Positions 18,026 through 25,924 of a stretch of DNA of 64,000 nucleotides are shown piece by piece. Source of the DNA: DASWYT01 sp965246875 (lineage in GTDB: Bacteria; Pseudomonadota; Alphaproteobacteria; Micavibrionales; SZUA-601); contig CBDFFU010000003.1 in NCBI GenBank assembly GCA_965246875.1, forward strand, positions 1,054,001 through 1,118,000. Reading direction: 5' to 3'. The position numbers were made by a program, and so were the translations under genes. The notes beneath the pieces are model-generated. The model saw nothing but the letters and a program-made list of their open reading frames with translations. It ran no database searches and was not told the origin of the DNA. How positions within the stretch are numbered: position 1 is the first letter of the stretch; every line of letters begins with the position of its first letter.

Positions 18026-18091
18026 AGTGTGGCACTTCTGGCCTTTTAAGCCACATAGCTATGCAAGGTTGCTCACAAAAGAAACTTATGA

Positions 18092-18120
18092 TTGACATAT
18101 TTAAGATTTTGGTCTATTGT
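18092..18120 (+). promoter_or_regulatory. Consensus promoter of the second orphan gene
   Basis: TTGACA (18092-18097), 17 bases, TATTGT (18115-18120), about 36 bases before the start at 18156. The -35 context is ATTGACATATT, shared with the promoter at 33811 and with the sequence upstream of 29062 (minus). Confidence 0.65.
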
Positions 18121-18155
18121 CTGCCGTATTATTAATAGTTGTTAAGGAAAATATT

Positions 18156-18770
18156 ATGTTAAAATATCCCTATCGTGATGGTTACAGTTACAGGACAGAC
18201 TTCGCACATGGGGAACATCTGGTCACAAAATATGCTGAGGTGCCTGGAGATTTTGAGCGTCATCGCCTCATTGCCTTTACCGACATAGATGAGGCTACGT
18301 ACTTATTTGTCGCGCATAAAGGCAAGCCACGTGTTTATCAAACAGTGATGCTGGCTGATGAAGATATGTCTCATCACACTGTCCTGCGTAATAATGAACT
18401 TGTCATGCAAAAATTGCTTCACAATAAAAATAAGATTTTCGCAACAAAAGATAGTGATTTTAATCTGGCGTCCAATGAGGTTTTGATTCAGACGCGTTAC
18501 GATTCAATAGAGGACGCGCATGTGGTAATATTATATAACAAGAGTTTTCAAACAAGTATTAAAGAAGATGGTAAAATTATATTAAAAATTATGGATCACA
18601 AAACGCAGCAGGTAAAAGAACTCATCATTGATCCGACCGGTTTTGTGACACTGGAAAATAAACAGTCCGGACAGCGTGTATCAGTGGAAAGAGTGCAACT
18701 TGACCATGAAAATGTTGACTCAGACTTTGCTTATCGTCACCCAATTCCGCCAAATAAATTCAGATTATAG
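18156..18770 (+). CDS. Orphan protein, unknown function
   Basis: 204 residues from ATG 18156, which has TAAGGA upstream; a GTG/TTG further up at 18117 lies inside the promoter and is rejected. Hydrophilic, His- and Asp-rich, with no signal peptide or membrane helix. The C-terminal half consists of beta-strand-like stretches (KIILKIMDHKTQQVKELIIDPTGFVTLEN). No homolog recognised, and no clear similarity to the preceding orphan beyond composition. Lies between its own promoter and a short tandem repeat that overlaps the end of the convergent lipoprotein gene. Confidence 0.65.
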   Translation: MLKYPYRDGYSYRTDFAHGEHLVTKYAEVPGDFERHRLIAFTDIDEATYLFVAHKGKPRVYQTVMLADEDMSHHTVLRNNELVMQKLLHNKNKIFATKDSDFNLASNEVLIQTRYDSIEDAHVVILYNKSFQTSIKEDGKIILKIMDHKTQQVKELIIDPTGFVTLENKQSGQRVSVERVQLDHENVDSDFAYRHPIPPNKFRL

Positions 18771-18774
18771 AATT

Positions 18775-18806
18775 AAGAATAAGATTAAGATTAAGATTGA
18801 GATTGA
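18775..18806. repeat. Short tandem hexamer repeat (AAGATT-type)
   Basis: Five or so imperfect copies of AAGATT (AAGAAT, AAGATT x3, GAGATT, then GAG) between two convergent genes. On the minus strand the repeat codes the C-terminal QSQS and supplies the stop codon of the gene ending at 18791, so copy-number change would extend or alter that C-terminus. Confidence 0.6.
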
Positions 18807-19861
18807 GGGAATGCATTGTGTGGCTGTTCCCAGCTCATGCCGGGTTTGAATGCCTCGAAATAACTGGCATTTAATCCAGCCTTCTGCAACGCTGCGTTCA
18901 AATCAATCACCGGCTGCTCCGTGCCTTCATCCGTCAATTGAAACGTGCCGAAATGCATAGCAATGGCATGTTTCGCACCGATGTCCTGTGCGATTTGCAG
19001 GGCCTCAGCTGGATTGACATGTGATGGCGCCATAAACCAGCGCGGCTCATAAGCACCGATCGGCAACAACGCCAGATCAAATGATTTGTATTTTGCGCCA
19101 ATCGCCTTGAACACTTTACCGCTGGCATAACCGGTATCACCGGCAAAATAAATGCGCCCGGCTGGCCCGGCAATCACATAGGATGCCCACAAAGTTTCAT
19201 TGCGGTCACCCAACCAACGTGCTGACCAATGTTGCGCCGGTTCAGCGGTGATCGTCACGCTGCCAACGGTCGCACTGCCGCTCCAGTCCAATGCCGTCAC
19301 CCGCGCGTCTGGTAATTTATCATGGATCAGCAGATCAATACCCAACGGCACGATGAATAATGGGTTATCGCGCGCCACCAGTTTTTGTAAGGTTGGTATG
19401 TCGAAATGATCGTAATGGCTGTGGCTGATGATAACGACATCGATTTTTGGCAGATCGTCAAAGGCGATGCCCGGCGCATGCACACGTTTTGGGCCTAAAA
19501 ATGAAAACGGCGAGGCGCGTTCCGACCAGATCGGGTCGGTCAGCATATTCAAACCAGCGGTCTGCAACAGAAATGTACTGTGGTTCACAAACGTTGCCTT
19601 AATAGTTGTCTCCGCGACATGGTGAAGCGGTTTGGCAACGGCAGGGTAATCCACCCATCTTGGCCAGCTAGCCCGGTGTGACGTCAGCCGCCATTGCAAC
19701 ACGCTGAACAACGATTTGTTGGGAATGGGTTCCGGGGCGTAAAAATGTGTCCCGTCAAAATGGTCGGTCACGGGACCGTGATAATTTTTATTGCTGCAAC
19801 CAGACACACAGAACCCCATAAACAGAACAAAACAGGCAAGACGGGCAAATATCATGAACAA
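18791..19861 (-). CDS. Metallo-beta-lactamase-fold lipoprotein (NAPE-PLD/RomA-like)
   Basis: 356 residues. N-terminal lipoprotein signal with lipobox VSGC (Cys near 22). MBL metal site HSHYDHFD near residue 148, then FAGDTGY, SHVNP and MHFGTF, the set seen in the RomA/NAPE-phospholipase D-like branch, whose members hydrolyse phosphodiesters or lactones. TDPIWSERASPFSFLGPKR upstream of the metal site is also typical of this branch. Exported and membrane anchored by prediction. The last residues are coded by a short tandem repeat (18775-18806). Substrate unknown. Confidence 0.85.
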   Translation of the reverse strand: MFMIFARLACFVLFMGFCVSGCSNKNYHGPVTDHFDGTHFYAPEPIPNKSLFSVLQWRLTSHRASWPRWVDYPAVAKPLHHVAETTIKATFVNHSTFLLQTAGLNMLTDPIWSERASPFSFLGPKRVHAPGIAFDDLPKIDVVIISHSHYDHFDIPTLQKLVARDNPLFIVPLGIDLLIHDKLPDARVTALDWSGSATVGSVTITAEPAQHWSARWLGDRNETLWASYVIAGPAGRIYFAGDTGYASGKVFKAIGAKYKSFDLALLPIGAYEPRWFMAPSHVNPAEALQIAQDIGAKHAIAMHFGTFQLTDEGTEQPVIDLNAALQKAGLNASYFEAFKPGMSWEQPHNAFPQSQS

Positions 19862-19942
19862 AATCTTAAAAATGCGACGAATAGCTAAAACTTAAGCCGC
19901 ATCCGACGTCCTTACAAGTGGCGATGGCGAGTAACAGCCAAC

Positions 19943-19958
19943 TGGCACATGGTTTGCA
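19943..19958 (+). promoter_or_regulatory. Sigma-54-type promoter of fliK-flgD-flgE
   Basis: TGGCAC-ATGGT-TTGCA: the GG (-24) and GC (-12) doublets are 12 bases apart and the flanking bases match the sigma-54 consensus exactly. It lies 37 bases before fliK. Hook genes of other alphaproteobacteria are commonly sigma-54 dependent. Confidence 0.8.
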
Positions 19959-19994
19959 TAGAGATTACGAACCCATACGTTTTAGGACATTGCC

Positions 19995-21746
19995 ATGGCC
20001 GATCTCAACCCGACATCCCTGATTACTGCAGCATTAGGGGGCTTGATCGGCGAGGGTAAGGGGTCAGACAGCAAAACCCGCAGCGACAGCGACACAGGCG
20101 ACGATTTCTTTAAAAACAGTTCTAATTTTACCGCCATGATGGCCGCCCAAGTCGGCGCCCGGCAACCGGACGATCATACAGATACGTCCAGAGATGCCCC
20201 AAGAGACACATTGGAACATGTCAGCGTTCACATGGATCGTTCAATGGACCGCCCAGGACGAACACGACCAGCGGATCGTTCCAATCATTATAATGAACGC
20301 ATGACGAATGATACCAAAACAACAGTTGCAGCCTCAAATGCAACCGCTATTGCTTCATCAAAATTATCGGTGAAAGACAGCAATGCAAAGGCCGATTTAG
20401 CTGCAACAGCCGATGCTGCCGCCAAAGTCGCAGCGGCTGATAATGACGCGTTTGCTGACCCACGCGCCGCTGACGGTTTGAAACTGGTCGCTAAAACATT
20501 ATTGCAAGCCGAAAAAGACGGCAAACTAAAATTGCCGGACGCTTTTAAAGGCTTCCTGGAAAAAATTGCAGCCACTGATGGCAGCCCAGGGCAAATTTTG
20601 CCGCTGATGAAAATCATGCTGAATGGCTTGCAAAAACTGGAAGACAGTACGACCGATGTCAGTTTGCAGGCTCCTGCTGGCGACATGGTTTGGCCTAAAG
20701 CGATTGCCGACTTGTTTCAATCCTTACAGGTCAATCCAGGGGTTAAAACAGATAAACCTATTGATCTGGGCAAAATGATCAAAGCCTTGCGCATGCTGGG
20801 TCATTTGGTGCAGCATGCAGGTGAGGCGTTGAAAAAATCTGCTGGCGGACCAGCCGCTGTATTAGCAAGAGCTGTTTTAAGCGAAACAAAAAAAACAAAT
20901 GATGCAGATATCACTACATCAGATCCTGTCGAAACTCCTGCTGCAGAAACAAAAAATGCAGAAGATGATGAAGCAAAGCCTATTGTTATCAACGATGCTG
21001 CTTTGTTACCAATGCAAAATTTTAGGCCGATTATAACCGGAAACACGAATGTCGTTGCCTCAGACAAAAGTACCGATGATAACAATGTTGATCTCGATGG
21101 CGCATTGATCCGTAGCGTCCGGCCGGGTCATGTGGATACATCAGCATCTGGTAATGGTGGCAACAAACGTGCTGTCGATATCGCAGCTAATGCTACACCA
21201 CCGTTGGCTTTTGTGGGCAATGATGAAAGCGCGTCACCAGCTTTAAATCCGTTAGCCTCGGCCATGAGCGCACGTTCAATCTTCACGGCGGCAGCTGCAA
21301 CGCCGGCAGGTCAAACAACATCAAACATTCCACATCCCTCAACGCAGCAAATCGTCGTTGCCCTGCAAAAATCGCCGATCACCAAAGACACGCAACTCAG
21401 TTTACAACTGAATCCGGCAGAACTGGGCCGAGTCGATGTCAAAATTACGATTGATCAAAACGGCAAAGCCAGCGCGCAAATCATGGCAGAACGTGCCGAT
21501 ACGCTGGCCATGCTGCAAAAAGACACCTCACATCTGGAAAAAGCCTTGCAAGCCGCTGGCCTGAACAGTTCGGCACAGGATTTGCATTACTCTTTGAAAG
21601 AACAAAATGGTCAGCGCTCCGGTCAAGAATTCAGCCAGAAACGCCGCCGCTCTTTATTCGAAACGGATGACGATGCAAAAACAATTTCAGTGGATGCAAC
21701 TCTTTCCGGCGATGGCTTATCGCACCGGGTCAATTACCACGCGTAA
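19995..21746 (+). CDS. fliK: Flagellar hook-length control protein FliK
   Basis: 583 residues, mostly a long low-complexity Ala/Asp/Lys-rich ruler region. The C-terminal ~130 residues carry the conserved FliK switch domain (QLSLQLNPAELGRVDVKITI, then MAERADTLAMLQKD and LEKALQAAGL). Secreted molecular ruler that sets hook length and switches the export gate to filament substrates. First gene behind a sigma-54-type promoter; flgD follows after 30 bases. The assignment depends on the C-terminal domain and the context. Confidence 0.9.
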   Translation: MADLNPTSLITAALGGLIGEGKGSDSKTRSDSDTGDDFFKNSSNFTAMMAAQVGARQPDDHTDTSRDAPRDTLEHVSVHMDRSMDRPGRTRPADRSNHYNERMTNDTKTTVAASNATAIASSKLSVKDSNAKADLAATADAAAKVAAADNDAFADPRAADGLKLVAKTLLQAEKDGKLKLPDAFKGFLEKIAATDGSPGQILPLMKIMLNGLQKLEDSTTDVSLQAPAGDMVWPKAIADLFQSLQVNPGVKTDKPIDLGKMIKALRMLGHLVQHAGEALKKSAGGPAAVLARAVLSETKKTNDADITTSDPVETPAAETKNAEDDEAKPIVINDAALLPMQNFRPIITGNTNVVASDKSTDDNNVDLDGALIRSVRPGHVDTSASGNGGNKRAVDIAANATPPLAFVGNDESASPALNPLASAMSARSIFTAAAATPAGQTTSNIPHPSTQQIVVALQKSPITKDTQLSLQLNPAELGRVDVKITIDQNGKASAQIMAERADTLAMLQKDTSHLEKALQAAGLNSSAQDLHYSLKEQNGQRSGQEFSQKRRRSLFETDDDAKTISVDATLSGDGLSHRVNYHA

Positions 21747-21776
21747 CACGATTAAAACTTTTTAGGAGACTTGAAC

Positions 21777-22520
21777 ATGGCCGTCGTAGCAGCAAACACA
21801 TTATCCCCCACCAGTCTGTCCCTTGGCGGTGTCGGCGGCGCGGGAACAGGCAGCAGCGTCAATGCCACCGGTGTCAGCCTCAAAGAAACGTATAACAATT
21901 TTCTGAAAATGCTGACCACCCAGCTCAAGAACCAGGATCCGCTCAACCCGATGGACTCCAAGGACTTCACCAGCCAGCTGATCCAGATGTCGGCTGCAGA
22001 ACAATCAATTTCGCAAACCTCGAAAATCGAAGACATGTTGAAATTGATGCAGGCGTCAACAGTCAACACCGCCTTGAATTATATCGGCCTGGATGTGGAT
22101 TACGTCGGCAATAAAGTCGCTTTTAATGGTGTCACGCCGATTTCGACCTCGTATGAATTGCCGGAAACCGCAGCCAAAACGCAGATCAGCGTATTGAACT
22201 CCGATGGGACTGTCATTTACAGCCAGGTCGGTGAAGTGACAGCCGGCAGCCACAAATTTTCCTGGGATGGCAAAGACAGCTCCGGCAATACCCAAAAACC
22301 GGGCGTTTACACCGTCGAAATCGGTTCACAAACCGCTGATGACAAAGCGCTGACAAACAAAATTACTGTGCCTGGCACAGTGAGCGGTGTCGAAACCGCC
22401 GACGGTCAGGTCTATCTCTCGATCAATGGCCAGAAGGTCCCAATTGACGCTGTAAAATCAGCTTTCGCGCTTTCCACCTATTATCCGCCAGCGGGTACCG
22501 GGTCTACACCAACAACCTAA
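21777..22520 (+). CDS. flgD: Flagellar hook assembly (cap) protein FlgD
   Basis: 247 residues from ATG 21777 (AGGAG eight bases before); a TTG two codons up is less likely. N-terminal helical export/cap region with YNNFLKMLTTQLKNQDPLNPMD and FTSQLIQMSAAEQ, then an Ig-like domain containing the FlgD hallmark SWDGKDSSGNTQKPGVYTVEI. Caps the growing hook and is needed for FlgE polymerisation. Lies between fliK and flgE in one transcription unit. Confidence 0.96.
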   Translation: MAVVAANTLSPTSLSLGGVGGAGTGSSVNATGVSLKETYNNFLKMLTTQLKNQDPLNPMDSKDFTSQLIQMSAAEQSISQTSKIEDMLKLMQASTVNTALNYIGLDVDYVGNKVAFNGVTPISTSYELPETAAKTQISVLNSDGTVIYSQVGEVTAGSHKFSWDGKDSSGNTQKPGVYTVEIGSQTADDKALTNKITVPGTVSGVETADGQVYLSINGQKVPIDAVKSAFALSTYYPPAGTGSTPTT

Positions 22521-22561
22521 TCACATACACACACTAATTCAGCTTACGAAAGGTCTACCTC

Positions 22562-24514
22562 ATGTCTTTATATGGTGCTTTATTTGCCGGCGTGTCTGCC
22601 CTCAACGCCCAATCCCAGTCGATCGGGATGATCTCCGACAACATTGCCAACGTCAACACCGTTGGTTACAAACGTTCTGACGCGTCATTCTCTACACTCG
22701 TCACCAAGCAAGGCAAATCATCGGCCTATGCGCCAGGTGCGGTGCGTGCCAACACCTTGTCACGCATTGACCAACAGGGAATTCTGCAACAAACCAACTC
22801 GGCGACCGACATCGCGATTTCGGGAAATGGTTTCTTTGTTGTCAAAAACAGCATCAGCGACAATTTGCAAGAACCATTATACACCCGTGCCGGTTCATTC
22901 AGTGAAAACTCCCAAGGCCAATTGGTCAACACCGCTGGTAAATATTTGATGGGCTGGCCATTGGATCAGGATGGCAAAATTCCAGCCAGCTCCGGTGATA
23001 TCAGCTCATTGGTACCCGTAGATGTGGGTTTATTGAACAGTGTCACACGCCCGACAACGAAAGCTGATATGGCGATAAACTTGGACTCCAAACAGGTGCC
23101 CTACAATTACCCTTTATCAGGGACAGAAGAAGCTAACTATCCACGCGGGTTCAAAGTCTATGACTCGCTGGGTGCTGGCCATGACGTGACGATGAAATTC
23201 TACAAAATTGCCTCGCCAACGGCGACCATGACCAGCGGCAACGATATTTCGGCTGTCACGAACCTGTTTAATGGCATCAGTGGCATCAATGCAACGGCTA
23301 CAAAAACCAGCTCAGTTACGATAGGTACAACATTAGGTGCTGCATCACCAAGTTTGAATGATGGTGATACATTTGTGATTAAACTGAACAACGAAACTGC
23401 AACCATTACGCTTGCCAAAGCCATGACGGCCAATGACCTGCGTGATGCCATTAATGCTGCATTCAGCGGTTCACCTGCCACAGCAACAGCGGGTGTCTTG
23501 TCAATCAGCGCCAATACGCCAATTGAAGTCAAGGCGGGCGGTACACAGCCTTTGTCGCAAACAACATTGAATGCCATAGGACTGGATTTTGCCACGACAT
23601 TGCGTGACTCAAAAACCTTTTCCCTTCAGGTTGGAACTGCACCGGCACAAACGATTACTATCAAAGATGGTGACAGTGCCGCCGACCTGGTCAACAAGCT
23701 GAACGCTCTTGATGGCATCAGTGCAACCTTTGACGCCAAAAAGAACATCATTGTCTCGGCGGATGCCTCTGGACAAAACCTTGTTGTTGCGGGTGTCGGC
23801 GGGGCATCGCCACAAATCAGCTCGGCTGGTTTTGCCGCGCTGGGTTTTGCAGCTACGACCTATTCCCCACCAGCCGCACCAAACTTGCTAGTCTCGCAAA
23901 GTGATGTGCCGCTGCCACAAAACTGGTGGCAGGTGCAGGTGGTTGGTGCTGACGGTACAGTCTTCAAAGAGGGTGCTATCAACTTCACGGGTGACGGTAA
24001 ACTGAATGCTGCGGATGATCCAGCGTCATTTGGCCTGACCAACATCAACTGGGGGAATGGTTCGGATCCGCAAGACATCGCCGTCGATGTCAGCGCATTG
24101 ACACAGTATGCCGGTAACTACAACGTCAGCTATCTGCAACAAAACGGCGCGGAACTGGGTTTACGGACCGGGATTTCGATCGATAACTCCGGCACTGTGA
24201 TCGCCCGCTTCAGCAACGGTCAAACTGCTTCGCTATACAAACTGCCGCTGGCAACCTTTGCCAACACCGATGGCCTGAATGGTTTGAATGGTAACGCCTT
24301 CCAGCAAAGCACCGAAAGCGGCGAGTATAATCTCCGTGAAGCGGGAACGGGTGCCGCGGGTTCGGTTGAAAGCAGCGCGCTGGAAGCTTCCAACGTCGAT
24401 CTGGCCGATGAATTTTCCAAGATGATCGTCACACAGCGGGCTTATTCCGCCGGTACCAAGATTATTACTACAACGGACGACATGTTGAACGAGTTGCTGC
24501 AGTTACGCCGATAG
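22562..24514 (+). CDS. flgE: Flagellar hook protein FlgE
   Basis: 650 residues. N-terminal rod/hook signature (SLYGALFAGVSALNAQSQ; ISDNIANVNTVGYKRSD) and C-terminal signature (ALEASNVDLADEFSKMIVTQ, then AYSAGTKIITTTDDML). The centre is enlarged by an Ala/Thr-rich insertion with two similar blocks (around 240-345 and 345-430, each with a Leu/Asn-containing unit such as DLRDAINAAF and DLVNKLNALDG), making it longer than the enteric protein (~400). It forms the curved hook between motor and filament. Last gene of the unit; followed by a hairpin and a complex inverted repeat. Confidence 0.96.
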   Translation: MSLYGALFAGVSALNAQSQSIGMISDNIANVNTVGYKRSDASFSTLVTKQGKSSAYAPGAVRANTLSRIDQQGILQQTNSATDIAISGNGFFVVKNSISDNLQEPLYTRAGSFSENSQGQLVNTAGKYLMGWPLDQDGKIPASSGDISSLVPVDVGLLNSVTRPTTKADMAINLDSKQVPYNYPLSGTEEANYPRGFKVYDSLGAGHDVTMKFYKIASPTATMTSGNDISAVTNLFNGISGINATATKTSSVTIGTTLGAASPSLNDGDTFVIKLNNETATITLAKAMTANDLRDAINAAFSGSPATATAGVLSISANTPIEVKAGGTQPLSQTTLNAIGLDFATTLRDSKTFSLQVGTAPAQTITIKDGDSAADLVNKLNALDGISATFDAKKNIIVSADASGQNLVVAGVGGASPQISSAGFAALGFAATTYSPPAAPNLLVSQSDVPLPQNWWQVQVVGADGTVFKEGAINFTGDGKLNAADDPASFGLTNINWGNGSDPQDIAVDVSALTQYAGNYNVSYLQQNGAELGLRTGISIDNSGTVIARFSNGQTASLYKLPLATFANTDGLNGLNGNAFQQSTESGEYNLREAGTGAAGSVESSALEASNVDLADEFSKMIVTQRAYSAGTKIITTTDDMLNELLQLRR

Positions 24515-24542
24515 ATAATTGGTGAGTAATTGCTAGCTTGAT

Positions 24543-24570
24543 CCTCTCTTTGTCTTCTCCCAAAGAGAGG
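24543..24570 (+). terminator. Hairpin after flgE, possible terminator
   Basis: CCTCTCTTTG and CAAAGAGAGG form a perfect 10-bp stem with an eight-base loop, 28 bases after flgE. There is no proper T-run after it, so it may stabilise the 3' end or work with the larger repeat that follows. Confidence 0.5.
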
Positions 24571-24575
24571 GTCAC

Positions 24576-24672
24576 AAAAACCGGGCAGGGGTCTCACGAA
24601 ATGTCGCTGTAGCGTGATTTAAGATATCTTAAAAGAAAAACGCTACACTGAGATCTCTGCCCCCGGTTTTTA
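24576..24672. repeat. Nested inverted repeat between flgE and flaF
   Basis: Outer arms: AAAAACCGGGCAGGGGTCTC (24576-24595) against the complement of GAGATCTCTGCCCCCGGTTTTT (24651-24672); inner arms TGTAGCG (24608-24614) and CGCTACA (24641-24647); the loop holds a perfect 16-base palindrome TTTAAGATATCTTAAA (24618-24633). The transcript could fold into a roughly 97-nt rod ending in a stem and a short T run, 42 bases before flaF. It could be a terminator/attenuator, a leader element for flaF or a small RNA. I know of no family that it matches. Confidence 0.6.
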
Positions 24673-24713
24673 AAGAATGATGAAATTTCCAGACGGCAAA
24701 GCGAGCAGGACCT

Positions 24714-25160
24714 ATGAGCTACACAGCCTATAAATTCTCCCAGCATACCACCAATGATACACGTGATGTTGAATATCGGTTGCTGGCCCAAGTCACGGCG
24801 CGCTTACTGGATTTAAAAGACAAACGCAAAAACGCCGATCTGGCTGGTAAACGCGACATGGTCGATGCAATTTTGTGGAACCGTGATATCTGGAATGCTT
24901 TGAAAGTTGATTTGTCATCGGATGGCAATCAATTACCAGCACAACTCCGTGCGTCACTCATTTCCATTGCCATCTGGGTCGAAAAAGAATGTATGAAAAT
25001 TGTCGATGACAAAGGCGATCTAGAGGCCATTATTGAGGTTAACCGCAATATCATGGCAGGATTAAAACCGCACAATGATCATGCGGAAAAAATAGATGAG
25101 ACAGACTCTCTGAGCAGCTATACCGATATTAGCGCCGACAGTTTCGTCGTTGCTGTTTAA
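24714..25160 (+). CDS. flaF: Flagellar biosynthesis regulator FlaF
   Basis: 148 residues; the first ~120 match FlaF: AYKFSQHTTNDTRDVEYRLL, then WNRDIWNALKVDLSSDGNQLP and RASLISIAIWVEKE. In Caulobacter FlaF promotes and FlbT represses flagellin synthesis after transcription; no flbT is visible in this window. The C-terminal ~25 residues are an acidic Ser/Asp-rich tail. It lies after the hook operon and a structured intergenic region, and ends 3 bases into a convergent glycosyltransferase gene. Confidence 0.92.
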   Translation: MSYTAYKFSQHTTNDTRDVEYRLLAQVTARLLDLKDKRKNADLAGKRDMVDAILWNRDIWNALKVDLSSDGNQLPAQLRASLISIAIWVEKECMKIVDDKGDLEAIIEVNRNIMAGLKPHNDHAEKIDETDSLSSYTDISADSFVVAV

Positions 25161-25924
25161 AACAGTTTATATTTTGCTTTAAGCGCGGACACTAGCGGAT
25201 ACAAACCGGCCAGTGTTGCCACAAAAAAGCCCATAGCACCCTCACGATAGCCTTTGCGCATAATAAAACATTTCAAAAACCGGGTAAAAAACCGGCGCAC
25301 ATTGCGGCCCATCGGTTCGTTAATGTTTTTGTCGATCAAATCCTTGGCGCGGCGTGTTGTGTAATTATCAAACCGTTTGAATGTATCACCCATATGTTTG
25401 TCCATATAATGGATGATTGGATGGGTCAGGGTATGGCCAATGGTCCCTGTCATGATCGCGCGCGGGTGGACACGATCAAACTCATAACGTTTCGCATCAC
25501 GCTTGAACAAACGCACACCGGACGTGACGCCGACATGCGCCCCCCAACCGTAACGCACCAGTTTGTCACCGATATGGTTGTCGAATTTAATACGGTACAG
25601 CGCATGCTGTGGCTGTTCTAAAATCTGCCGAATTTCAGTAGCCAATTCCGGCGTCACGCGTTCATCTGCATCAATCTCCAACAACCACGGATTGGTTGTA
25701 GCATTAATGCCCAACATGCGGCGTTCGCCTTCAATTTCCCAGGATCCTTCGATAGTTTTGGCGCCATGCTGGAGAGCTATTTCCTTACTGCGGTCAGTGC
25801 ATTTATCCAGCACGATGATAACTTCGTCCGCAAATTTGAGGCTGGACAGGCAGGCACCCAGATGCGCTTCTTCATTGTGAACGGGAATGACGATGGAAAG
25901 TTTGGGTGCAGATAAATTAATCAT
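25157..25924 (-). CDS. Family 2 glycosyltransferase (WaaE/KdtX-like)
   Basis: 255 residues from ATG 25924, where the Rossmann-like core starts at once (KLSIVIPVHNEEAHLGACL); longer starts (25936, 25996) would run deep into mnmC. GT-A motifs: VIVLDKCTDRS and the metal-binding LLEIDADERVTPEL. The C-terminal ~90 residues with conserved TTRRAKDL and FFTRFLKCF resemble WaaE-type enzymes that add glucose to the lipopolysaccharide core. The start overlaps the end of mnmC by eight bases, so both are probably cotranscribed. Acceptor not determinable. Confidence 0.85.
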   Translation of the reverse strand: MINLSAPKLSIVIPVHNEEAHLGACLSSLKFADEVIIVLDKCTDRSKEIALQHGAKTIEGSWEIEGERRMLGINATTNPWLLEIDADERVTPELATEIRQILEQPQHALYRIKFDNHIGDKLVRYGWGAHVGVTSGVRLFKRDAKRYEFDRVHPRAIMTGTIGHTLTHPIIHYMDKHMGDTFKRFDNYTTRRAKDLIDKNINEPMGRNVRRFFTRFLKCFIMRKGYREGAMGFFVATLAGLYPLVSALKAKYKLF

